From: Verrucomicrobiia bacterium
Lineage (GTDB): Bacteria > Verrucomicrobiota > Verrucomicrobiia > CAIQCK01
Assembly: GCA_026417675.1 (NCBI GenBank)
Contig: JAOACV010000215.1
Location: 1 to 5,416, forward strand
DNA length: 5,416 nt
Direction: 5' to 3'
Below, piece after piece: positions 1 through 5,416 of this stretch (position 1 is the stretch's first letter; each line of letters begins with the position of its first letter). The notes under the pieces were generated by a model. It did not search any database and was not told the origin of the DNA. It worked only from the letters and a program-made list of their open reading frames with translations. Both the position numbers and the translations under genes were made by a program.

Positions 1-1585
1 GGCGCCGGCCGGCGAGGTCGCGCAGGCCGCACGGCGGAAGAAGGTAGCGGCCGATGCGCGGGTTGACGGCGCGGATTTGCTCGGCCTCGTCCACGCTCGC
101 ACGCCAGATTTCCTCCTGGGCGTTGTAGCAGAGCCGCATGGCATGCTTGTGCCAAAGCGCGGCGAGATCGGAGGATTCGGTGAACCGGATGCTGACGGCG
201 TTGGGCAATAGGTAGGCGGCGAATTCTTTGCGCACGCCGAGCGAGCGCAGTTTCCGGATGGATTTCCACGTCAACTCCATCGTGTCGCGGTAGAGCTTGT
301 TGGCGGCTTCCGCGCCGGGCAGTTTCAGCAGGAGCGGGGTGATGAAATCCGGCTCGTCGGTTAGATAGGCGGACAACGCCGGACGCGAGGCGGGCGTGAG
401 GCGGTGGCGCTGGTCCTGGCTGTCCGCGCTGTGGCTGAGCTTCTTGCGGAACGTGTAATGCGCGTGGACCATGGCGCGCGTAAGCTTCGTGTGAGCCGTC
501 AGGTTCATCTCGTCGCCGAGATAACGGTTGCGCGCGGGGTTCATTACCCACTCAATGGCTTCGTCGTCGCTGAGATCGTGGCGCGTCAGGCCAAAAACCT
601 CGCGCACGGCGTCGGCGAGGATCTTTTCGTTCTGGCTCTTGAAATCCACCAGCTTCGACACACGACCGCCCAGTTCGCGGTCGAACTCCTCCCGAAACTG
701 CCGCGCTCGCTCCCACCGCGGAGGCTGCCGGCGCGCGCCCTCGATGGGCATGACAAGCTGTTCGTCGGCGCGCTCGCGTTCCTGCAAGAACTGGTATTCA
801 ACGGTTGCCTCGAACGGGATCGGCTCGCTCAGAATCACTCGGTATTCCGGCGCGCAACGCAGTAATTCCCCGACCATCCTGCCGACAACGATGCGCTGTT
901 CGAGCGGCGTGTCGAACAGATTCATCAGCCGGTGGTATCGCAGCAAGGTGATCCCGCTGACGGTGTGGTAGAGGCAGGCGAAGGTCGCGACGGGCAACAC
1001 ATACCGCGCGACCTCCGCGCAACGTTTCCGCACCTCCTTCTCGTAAAGCTGCGGCGTGCGCGCCCGCGCGCGGAACCGGACGAAGAACTCGGCGCGCGCG
1101 ACCGGAAACAGCAAATCGATCAGCCGCCGGTAAGCGTCGAACTGCCAGCTAATGGTCTGGCGAAAGACGGTCAACGCCTCGCCCGCCAACGGCGGCACTG
1201 CGCACGCGCCCGGCCTGACCTCGACGTAGCGCTGGCTGACCTGCTCGCTGTTGTAGAACGGATGGCTGTGCAGGAAGTTCCAGACGAAGTGGCGGCTGAC
1301 GTTGGAGATCGCGAACTGAAAGTGCGCGTGCTGAAACACCGTGTGATGGCCGGCTTGAAAAAGGGAGGCGGCCAGTTCGTCGCGTTTTTTCAGCCGCGCC
1401 GCGCGCCTGGCCGCATCGCGTTCATCGAGGGCCGCGACCTGCTCGGCCGTGACGATGCCCTTGCCGCTATAACATGTGCGCGCCGTGGCCATCGCGTTGT
1501 CGAACGGTCGCGCGAAGCTGTTAACCAGCTTCACCTCGGGTTCGGGACTGAGAAACCGCGCGGTGGCGGCCGTCATCTCGATCAT
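1..1585 (-). CDS. thyX: FAD-dependent thymidylate synthase ThyX, two-domain form (3' end off window)
   Basis: Converts dUMP to dTMP in the cytoplasm with methylene-tetrahydrofolate, FAD and NADPH (known for the family). Reading from ATG 1585 gives 528 uninterrupted codons to the left edge. The first half carries the ThyX signature: residues 80-98 have the H-x5-H-x2-F-x-F pattern ending in SR, and residues 111-123 read YNSEQVSQRYVEV, close to the ThyX QxSxRY element. Where canonical proteins have the FAD-binding RHR, this one has HSHP (106-109). The second half has a related element, SHSADSQDQRHR (384-395) followed by TPASRP, and a ThyX-like C-terminal region (NAQEEI, 488-493; PCGLR near 518-522). 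Ordinary ThyX is about 220-250 residues, so this is double length; I recall Chlamydia ThyX being similarly long. Probably only a short C-terminal tail is missing. A second ATG at 1576 is an alternative start; neither has a clear Shine-Dalgarno. An in-frame stop at 1618-1616 limits upstream extension. The family call is firm; which half is catalytic is open. Confidence 0.9.
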   Translation of the reverse strand, partial: MIEMTAATARFLSPEPEVKLVNSFARPFDNAMATARTCYSGKGIVTAEQVAALDERDAARRAARLKKRDELAASLFQAGHHTVFQHAHFQFAISNVSRHFVWNFLHSHPFYNSEQVSQRYVEVRPGACAVPPLAGEALTVFRQTISWQFDAYRRLIDLLFPVARAEFFVRFRARARTPQLYEKEVRKRCAEVARYVLPVATFACLYHTVSGITLLRYHRLMNLFDTPLEQRIVVGRMVGELLRCAPEYRVILSEPIPFEATVEYQFLQERERADEQLVMPIEGARRQPPRWERARQFREEFDRELGGRVSKLVDFKSQNEKILADAVREVFGLTRHDLSDDEAIEWVMNPARNRYLGDEMNLTAHTKLTRAMVHAHYTFRKKLSHSADSQDQRHRLTPASRPALSAYLTDEPDFITPLLLKLPGAEAANKLYRDTMELTWKSIRKLRSLGVRKEFAAYLLPNAVSIRFTESSDLAALWHKHAMRLCYNAQEEIWRASVDEAEQIRAVNPRIGRYLLPPCGLRDLAGRR

Positions 1586-1974
1586 AATGCGCGGGGACTT
1601 TAACAGCCTGCACCGCTATTTCCAGTCTCTCAACGCGCAAAAGCCAGCATATCTCCAACCTTGGCGCTGATGGACAGGCGGCGGGGTTTGCGCCGACGGT
1701 GACATATCGCCAGAAGCCCACGGCGCCTTCCGCGAGGAGAAAGCGGCGATTTTCACCTGCGGTAGTTTGCGGTTGTAGCAGCAGCCGTCCCCGCCTCCGT
1801 GGTCGCTGTGCAAGGCGCGAAGGCCCAGGTGCGCGATGGGCAAGCCGAGACGCGCCAGAACGCGGGAGCAATCCCAACGCCGGGCCCCACCACAAGGAGC
1901 GACGCTTGGCAAGCCCCGCCGCCCGATGCAGCGGTTGCAAACCGCCGTTCTTTGGCCAGCCAGTGGAGGTCCCG
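1586..1974. other. Intergenic gap, no supportable gene
   Basis: This 389-bp gap lies between the glycosidase stop and the thyX start. Both strands stay open for long runs in several frames, as expected in GC-rich DNA, but none shows a recognisable domain, signal peptide or ribosome-binding site, and no tRNA-like T-arm is visible. A small perfect hairpin, GCGGTT-GCA-AACCGC (1931-1945), lies about 30 bp downstream of the glycosidase stop. It has no T-run after it, so it is at best a weak terminator. One copy of AACGCGGG occurs at 1859-1866; other copies lie in the 4477-4886 intergenic DNA. The thyX promoter should lie here, but I could not pick a convincing -35/-10 pair. Confidence 0.5.
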
Positions 1975-3819
1975 TCACCTCGTCTGCACGGTGACGATCT
2001 CGTGAATCTCGACCTTCGGCACGGTGAGCCGCAGTTCGCCATCGCGATAGTCGCACGTTAGCGGACGGGCGCCGGGCTCGAGTGTGACGGCGGCGGGCTT
2101 GCGAGGCAGGCGGAGGGTGATGTCGAGCGGGCCGACGGGCGGGATGGTCTCGATGATGGATTGCGTCTTGTGCGGGCCGACGGTGTTGATGAGGTTGACC
2201 AGCAGCTTGCCGTGGTTGCGCGCGAGGCAGACGTCCACGTCGTTGGAGCCTTTCACTTCCACCATCGGCTTCGGGAAAAGCTGGCGCGCCAAGTCGTTCA
2301 GCGAACATCGCAAGGCCTCCAGGCGCTTGTGCAGATAAGTGTGTCCGCTGAAGTTCGAATACGCGATCTTGCCCCGACCATACGCGACGGTCCTGTTTTC
2401 GCCCTCGACCTTCCCGCCGAGTTCCCCCTCGAACAGTTTTGCCGCACTCCGCCCGATGAGCAACAGGTTGCCGCCGGCTTTGACGTAAGCAACGAGGCCG
2501 TTCCGGAACGTGGCGTCGAGATACTCGCACTCCGGAATCACGATCAGCGGATAGTCGCGCAAGCGCCCGGCGAGGTGATGTTCGCTGAGCACCTCGACCG
2601 ACCACTGGTTTTCCAGCAACGCCTGCAACGCGCCGTCAATGGGTGTGTGATCGGGGGAGAAAAGTGTTCGCGTGCGGCGGTAACTGTGGGTAGTCGAATA
2701 CAAGAGGGCCACCTGCGGCACGGCCTGCGCGCGGTGGCAAATCGCCTGCCGGGCGCGGCAGAACTTCGCGACCTCGGCCATCACGGGCATTTCGTTCAGG
2801 CGCACCGAGCCGTCGCGGTTTTGCGTGAAGTAAGCCTGGAAGCCGCCGCCCATCGCCAGCACCACGGCGGCTTCGCGCTGCAACTGCACGGCGGTCTTCT
2901 GCGCGCGCGTCGGCTTGGTGCTGAAGCTCCACGCCATCAAGTCCCACGGCTTGCCCTGCCACGCCAGATAGCGCGCCGCGAGCCGCGCGGAGTTGACGCT
3001 GTCCTGCGGCGAGAAATCGCCCGAAAGGAAATCCACCGGCGCGCTGACCGGTTCGGGCATGGGATGCGCAAAAGCCCAGTTACTGCAAATCTGGAAACGC
3101 GGATAGGTCTTCTTCACCGCCGCGATGTAATGGCGCAAATACCTGCGGAACATCTCGCGATGGAACTGCAAGAACTCGAACCAATTCGGCTCGCCCGGCT
3201 TGCGGGGGACATTGGTGATACCGGTGGCCTTGCGGAAGGCCGCCAGCGCCGCCTCGCCGTAGTCCGGCACCGACGCCCAACATTCGCCGTCCACCCACAC
3301 GCCATCCACGCCGTAATCGCCGGCCAGCTCGCGTAGTTGCGGGATGAGCAGTTTCTCGGCGTAAGGGCCGAAAAACGAAATGGCGCGTTCGTTGGGCTTG
3401 CCGTCTGCATTCACGGCGGCCCAATCGGGATGGTCCTGGATCGCCTTGGAGTCCCAGACGCCGGAATAGTGCATATAAAGGCCGATGCCGTGCGCCGCCG
3501 TCACCGCGCGCCAGACGCGCAACGGATCGCCGATGATGCCGGGCGCGCGGTGGCCGACCCTCGTCGGATAGCTCGACAGGCCCGGATGACCCTTGCAGTC
3601 AGTCTGAATGTAGTCGGGGCGCACCAGCTTGATGATGTGCTCCACCATCGCCGGTGTGGTGTTCGCGCCGACGTTGGTGCAATCGGTGTTCGCGTGGAAA
3701 TCGAAGTGGATGCCGAGGAAACTCTCCGCGCGCCGGAGCCGGTTCTGGGTCGAGTCAGCAGCGGGCGCGACCGCGACAGTAGCGAGCAGCAATGCGAGGA
3801 GGACGATGGATGATTTCAT
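1975..3819 (-). CDS. Exported glycoside-hydrolase-like protein (GHL6-type TIM barrel plus trimerisation-like domain)
   Basis: A complete 614-residue protein. Residues 1-21 form a signal peptide (MKSS, a hydrophobic run from 5 to 18, APA cleavage site near 20); there is no lipobox cysteine, so the product is probably periplasmic or secreted. Residues about 31-345 look like the TIM barrel of uncharacterised glycosyl hydrolases (hypothetical glycosyl hydrolase 6, distantly GH29/GH42-like): FLGIHFDFHA (34-43), MHYSGVWD (116-123), DHPDW (129-133) and GVDGVWVDGECW (170-181). D177 and E179 are the best candidate catalytic acids. Residues about 365-470 resemble the class I glutaminase-like fold of the beta-galactosidase trimerisation domain (VALLYS; YPLIVIPECEYL; YVKAGGNLLLIG). 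The remaining 140 or so residues look beta-rich. The substrate cannot be read from sequence; fucoside, galactoside or arabinoside activity are all possible. ATG 3819 is chosen because it gives the signal peptide; an in-frame stop lies at 3855-3853. No Shine-Dalgarno precedes it. Confidence 0.85.
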   Translation of the reverse strand: MKSSIVLLALLLATVAVAPAADSTQNRLRRAESFLGIHFDFHANTDCTNVGANTTPAMVEHIIKLVRPDYIQTDCKGHPGLSSYPTRVGHRAPGIIGDPLRVWRAVTAAHGIGLYMHYSGVWDSKAIQDHPDWAAVNADGKPNERAISFFGPYAEKLLIPQLRELAGDYGVDGVWVDGECWASVPDYGEAALAAFRKATGITNVPRKPGEPNWFEFLQFHREMFRRYLRHYIAAVKKTYPRFQICSNWAFAHPMPEPVSAPVDFLSGDFSPQDSVNSARLAARYLAWQGKPWDLMAWSFSTKPTRAQKTAVQLQREAAVVLAMGGGFQAYFTQNRDGSVRLNEMPVMAEVAKFCRARQAICHRAQAVPQVALLYSTTHSYRRTRTLFSPDHTPIDGALQALLENQWSVEVLSEHHLAGRLRDYPLIVIPECEYLDATFRNGLVAYVKAGGNLLLIGRSAAKLFEGELGGKVEGENRTVAYGRGKIAYSNFSGHTYLHKRLEALRCSLNDLARQLFPKPMVEVKGSNDVDVCLARNHGKLLVNLINTVGPHKTQSIIETIPPVGPLDITLRLPRKPAAVTLEPGARPLTCDYRDGELRLTVPKVEIHEIVTVQTR

Positions 3820-3826
3820 GGCGGCG

Positions 3827-3855
3827 AGTATAATGCGTGCCGCACGGGTTGTTTA
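3827..3855 (-). promoter_or_regulatory. Candidate sigma-70-like promoter for the glycosidase gene
   Basis: On the minus strand, TAAACA (3855-3850, four of six matches to TTGACA) and TATACT (3832-3827, five of six to TATAAT) are separated by exactly 17 bp. The -10 box ends 7 nt before the ATG at 3819, so transcription would start at or next to the start codon. This fits the absence of a Shine-Dalgarno. Short motif matches like this can occur by chance. Confidence 0.45.
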
Positions 3856-3991
3856 GGAGAAAGCGACATTCAAGTAGTTCGACCATTCCTGAGTCGTCTA
3901 TTTGGCGCGAATCGCGTTCGCGTGGCTGCGTCTGTGACAGAACGGCGCCCTATGAAGAATCTATCCCGGACAAAGCCATGCGAAGTCAGCC

Positions 3992-4017
3992 CGCACGTTC
4001 ACTCGTGCGAACGTGCG
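3992..4017. repeat. Perfect 9-bp inverted repeat (possible operator or RNA hairpin)
   Basis: CGCACGTTC at 3992-4000 is mirrored exactly by GAACGTGCG at 4009-4017 around an 8-nt spacer. It lies 173 bp from the glycosidase ATG and 173 bp from the small-gene ATG, so it could be a dimeric regulator site acting on either gene or a hairpin in a leader. No T-run follows on either strand, so a terminator is unlikely. Confidence 0.5.
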
Positions 4018-4111
4018 TCCGAATTCCCGAAGAAAATGGAATCTGTGGAGAAATCGGCTCGTCTTGTTCCCCGAGCGGCGATGCCGCAGAGAAGTGGAAC
4101 GTTGCTCAGGT

Positions 4112-4136
4112 AAGGAGAAATGACATGAAATGTTAG
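4112..4136 (+). promoter_or_regulatory. Strong Shine-Dalgarno with three-codon micro-ORF (M-K-C-stop)
   Basis: AAGGAG at 4112-4117 is the best ribosome-binding site in the window. Seven nucleotides later ATG AAA TGT TAG (4125-4136) encodes Met-Lys-Cys-stop. A second ATG at 4130, inside it in another frame, is in frame with the small secreted protein and would add 20 residues to its N-terminus, but from there the spacing to AAGGAG is a less favourable 12 nt. This could be a translated leader that influences the downstream gene, or the remnant of an older start site. Confidence 0.35.
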
Positions 4137-4175
4137 GGACTCGCTCCTTCGATCGGAAGCGATCTCTGCACAATG

Positions 4176-4181
4176 AAAGGA
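4176..4181 (+). promoter_or_regulatory. Ribosome-binding site deciding the start of the small secreted protein
   Basis: AAAGGA ends 8 nt before the ATG at 4190, a normal spacing. Together with the immediate signal peptide (MKIR followed by a hydrophobic run) it supports 4190 rather than the upstream in-frame ATG at 4130. Confidence 0.6.
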
Positions 4182-4189
4182 CCAAGCAG

Positions 4190-4456
4190 ATGAAGATACG
4201 ATGGTTAGTAGCAGCTACAGTTGTGGCTCTGAGTTTGACCGTTTCAACGCAAGCGGGAGGGCGTGGCGGCGGCGGACGGGGCAACGGTGGCGGTATTCAG
4301 CAGCGCGATCAAACGCGCCTCCGTGACGGCTCCTGCACCACGACGGCCACGCAGGCGCGCGACCAGAAAAGGTTGCGTGACGGCTCTTGCACGACGACGG
4401 CCACGCAAACCCGCGACCAGAAGCGCGTGCGCGACGTCTCTTGCGTGACCCGTTGA
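4190..4456 (+). CDS. Small exported Gly-rich protein with three RD(G/V)SC repeats, function unknown
   Basis: An 88-residue protein of unknown function. Residues 1-22 form a signal peptide (MKIR, hydrophobic 5-18, cleavage after TQA), so the mature product of about 66 residues is exported. Residues 23-35 are nearly all Gly with a few Arg and Asn. Residues 39-88 are three tandem 18-residue units: RDQTRLRDGSC followed by TTTATQA, RDQKRLRDGSC followed by TTTATQT, and a shortened RDQKRVRDVSCVTR. Each unit has one cysteine (49, 67, 85), exactly 18 apart, and many Arg/Asp. Units 1 and 2 differ in nine codons, yet seven of the changes are synonymous, which supports real coding under protein-level selection. 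The protein is strongly basic. Disulfide-linked oligomers, metal or polyanion binding, or a surface role are possible but inferred. The gene stands alone, with its own ribosome-binding site and a strong hairpin 20 bp after the stop. Confidence 0.75.
   Translation: MKIRWLVAATVVALSLTVSTQAGGRGGGGRGNGGGIQQRDQTRLRDGSCTTTATQARDQKRLRDGSCTTTATQTRDQKRVRDVSCVTR
4304..4453 (+). repeat. 54-bp tandem coding repeat, 2.8 copies
   Basis: The units lie at 4304-4357, 4358-4411 and 4412-4453 (last one truncated at 42 bp), in frame within the small secreted protein. Units 1 and 2 differ at 13 of 54 bases but at only two amino acids, so the duplication is old and has been kept at protein level, not a recent slippage product. 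Confidence 0.85.
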
Positions 4457-4476
4457 TACATTCTCTGTGCAGTCAG

Positions 4477-4520
4477 AACGCGGGATTCGGTCGAAACACC
4501 GAATCCCGCGTTGCCTTATT
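4477..4520 (+). terminator. Probable intrinsic terminator after the small secreted protein gene
   Basis: AACGCGGGATTCGGT (4477-4491) pairs perfectly with ACCGAATCCCGCGTT (4498-4512) around a 6-nt CGAAAC loop, a 15-bp stem. The stop codon is 20 bp upstream. The downstream tract GCCTTATT is only modestly T-rich, so efficiency is uncertain. On the minus strand the hairpin could also stop any transcript running left from the hpnD side. Confidence 0.7.
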
Positions 4521-5001
4521 GCGGCTATGGAGTCTTCCAACAGCAACAACCACAGTTCTACAGCGGGTGCCGAAAGTCGCGTTAGTGCGGATAGATCAAC
4601 TGGCCGCCGCCGACATAGACTCCAACTCGAAGCCGTGTGTCCAACCGCGCGTTGTTGCCCTCGTGGCCGGTGGATCGGCACGAAGCCCGGAAACTTGGGA
4701 TGCGCCAGCTCGCGTTGACCGCCTTTACCACCATGCGTCCACGTAAAACCGGTTTGTTCCCAGCCACCAAGAACTGGGCGAATCTGGCGTGGCTCACGGC
4801 GGAACATGAACACGTCCTACTATCCACGCGCCTAAACCGTGCCCTGTGGGGAACGCGGGCAGTGTGAGGCTTCCGACCAACGCGGGAGTCCCCCAAAAGC
4901 GCAGTCGGCGCCGTCATCGTAAGCTCGTTCGTCGAATCCCGACGCGGTGTAGACCCAATAGGCGAGGATGATCCGAACAGTGGGGGTGCGTAGAAATTAC
5001 C
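4521..5001. other. Intergenic stretch of about 480 bp, no supportable gene
   Basis: Nothing here is convincingly coding. Open frames exist on both strands, including a minus-strand one ending at 4582, but they lack recognisable domains, ribosome-binding sites and signal peptides. Two copies of AACGCGGG (4852-4859 and 4879-4886) share their core with the terminator stem at 4477. Decayed gene remnants, an unrecognised RNA or plain spacer are all possible. Confidence 0.45.
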
Positions 5002-5024
5002 TTCTCCCGCGAAGTTCGGGAGGA
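5002..5024 (-). terminator. Hairpin just after the squalene/phytoene synthase stop
   Basis: On the plus strand TTCTCCCG (5002-5009) pairs with CGGGAGGA (5017-5024), with one G-T wobble and a 7-nt loop. It starts five bases past the stop codon of the leftward gene and is followed in that direction by GGTAATTTC, a weak T-tract. Its position fits a terminator; the short T-tract lowers confidence. Confidence 0.5.
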
Positions 5025-5029
5025 TCGCG

Positions 5030-5416
5030 CTACCGCGGCAACAGGCTTTTGGCGGCGATCAGCATTTTTTTCCAAGTCGGCACGGTTACACGCCGGGCGA
5101 ACACGTCGAAACCGGCCCGCTCGATCTTCCTGAGCAGCGTGTGATAAATCTCCATCAACGCGACCAGCGCCTCGCGGCTGTCGGCGTGGATCAGGCGCAG
5201 CAGCGGGCGCGCCTTTTCGTAGTAATCGTGCGCGCGCTGCGATTCGAATCGCATGAGGTCCACAAACGCCGCCGGCGGCTGCGCGGTCAAAATCTGTTCT
5301 TCGGTCACGCCAAAACGCCGCAGGTCTTCCAGCGGCAGGTAAATCCGGCCCATCTGCGCGTCCTCGCGCACGTCGCGTAGGATGTTGGTGAGCTGGAAGG
5401 CGATGCCGCACCACTC
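5030..5416 (-). CDS. hpnD: Squalene/phytoene synthase family enzyme, probably HpnD (5' end off window)
   Basis: The 128 C-terminal residues are visible, in frame from the right edge to the TAG at 5032-5030. The visible part begins EWCGIAFQLTNILRDVREDA, continuing into GRIYLPLEDLRRFGV. This is the second aspartate-rich motif (DVRED) of the trans-isoprenyl diphosphate synthases that join two prenyl diphosphates head to head; it binds magnesium and the substrate diphosphate. The C-terminal part, IYHTLLRKIERAGFDVFARRV followed by a basic tail ending SLLPR, matches the usual end of HpnD and CrtB proteins. HpnD makes presqualene diphosphate from two farnesyl diphosphates for squalene and hopanoid synthesis; CrtB makes phytoene from geranylgeranyl diphosphate. 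I favour HpnD from overall resemblance, but HpnC or CrtB is not excluded without the N-terminal half and the neighbours. The full protein should be about 280-300 residues, so more than half lies outside. Confidence 0.88.
   Translation of the reverse strand, partial: EWCGIAFQLTNILRDVREDAQMGRIYLPLEDLRRFGVTEEQILTAQPPAAFVDLMRFESQRAHDYYEKARPLLRLIHADSREALVALMEIYHTLLRKIERAGFDVFARRVTVPTWKKMLIAAKSLLPR

Larger units (their letters stand above)
3856..4189. other. Divergent intergenic region with hairpins, upstream of the small secreted protein
   Basis: This stretch separates the leftward glycosidase from the rightward small gene. It is less GC-rich than the flanking coding DNA and carries several perfect inverted repeats: CGCGAA-5-TTCGCG (3906-3922), a 9-bp stem at 3992-4017, and GCGGC-GAT-GCCGC (4075-4087). 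Two open frames on the plus strand start here (3837 and 3922), but neither shows a domain, signal peptide or good ribosome-binding site, so I do not call them genes. A long leader for the small gene, a regulatory region, or an unannotated structured RNA would each fit. Confidence 0.5.

Noticed and set aside
932..1603. Plus-strand open frame of 223 codons opposite thyX
   Set aside because: The minus-strand frame matches ThyX motifs throughout; the plus-strand product is low-complexity and domain-free.
1616..2605. Minus-strand open frame of 329 codons running from the glycosidase gene into the gap
   Set aside because: Most of it lies in another frame of the glycosidase gene. The part extending into the 1616-1974 gap has no domain and no ribosome-binding site.
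2161..3336. Long plus-strand open frame (391 codons) opposite the glycosidase gene
   Set aside because: It is antisense to a gene with clear domains and a signal peptide. Its translation is rich in Arg, Ala, Val and His with no recognisable domain, the usual result of GC-rich third positions read on the opposite strand.
4138..4162. Imperfect hairpin around CTTC-GATCG-GAAG between the micro-ORF and the small gene
   Set aside because: Only four or five contiguous pairs form and competing pairings are equally good, so structure cannot be claimed.
4457..4588. In-frame continuation past the TGA of the small protein, including a Gln-rich stretch (VFQQQQPQFYSG)
   Set aside because: It would require stop-codon readthrough across a 15-bp hairpin that fits a terminator much better; the Gln run is short enough to be chance.
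4664..4771. Minus-strand peptide around GGQRELAHPKFPG and FVPIHR, faintly reminiscent of HicA toxins
   Set aside because: The conserved GSH-type histidine is missing, the C-terminal helix does not follow, and no HicB-like partner is adjacent. The similarity is too short to support a call, even for a pseudogene.

Overview
The window reads as GC-rich bacterial chromosome. A two-domain ThyX, a squalene/phytoene-synthase family enzyme, a secreted glycosidase-like protein of the GHL6 type and weak ribosome-binding sites together suggest Verrucomicrobiota (Limisphaerales/Pedosphaera-like) or a relative in the PVC group. That placement is inference from gene content; there is no rRNA or other phylogenetic marker here.

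Layout, left to right. (1) Positions 1-1585, minus strand: a long thyX gene cut by the left edge, 528 residues visible, with two consecutive ThyX-like halves. (2) 1586-1974: a 389-bp gap with no gene I can support. (3) 1975-3819, minus strand: a complete 614-residue exported glycoside-hydrolase-like protein with a TIM barrel, a glutaminase/trimerisation-like domain and a C-terminal beta region. A promoter-like element ends about one turn of helix upstream of its ATG, so the message may be leaderless. (4) 3820-4189: a divergent intergenic region with a 9-bp perfect inverted repeat, smaller hairpins and a Shine-Dalgarno-preceded three-codon micro-ORF. (5) 4190-4456, plus strand: a small exported Gly-rich protein with three 18-residue repeats carrying an RD(G/V)SC motif, followed by a 15-bp perfect hairpin that probably terminates transcription. 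(6) About 4521-5001: a second stretch without a supportable gene. (7) 5030-5416, minus strand: the C-terminal 128 residues of a squalene/phytoene synthase family enzyme, probably HpnD, cut by the right edge and followed by a hairpin.

The four genes do not look like one operon. The gaps are large, the orientation changes twice, and hairpins separate the small gene from hpnD. Their roles are unrelated: dTMP synthesis, extracellular or periplasmic carbohydrate processing, an unknown secreted peptide, and squalene/hopanoid precursor synthesis. The least explained element is the small repeat protein with its structured leader. Its repeat units have diverged mostly at synonymous positions, which argues that it is a real protein under selection.
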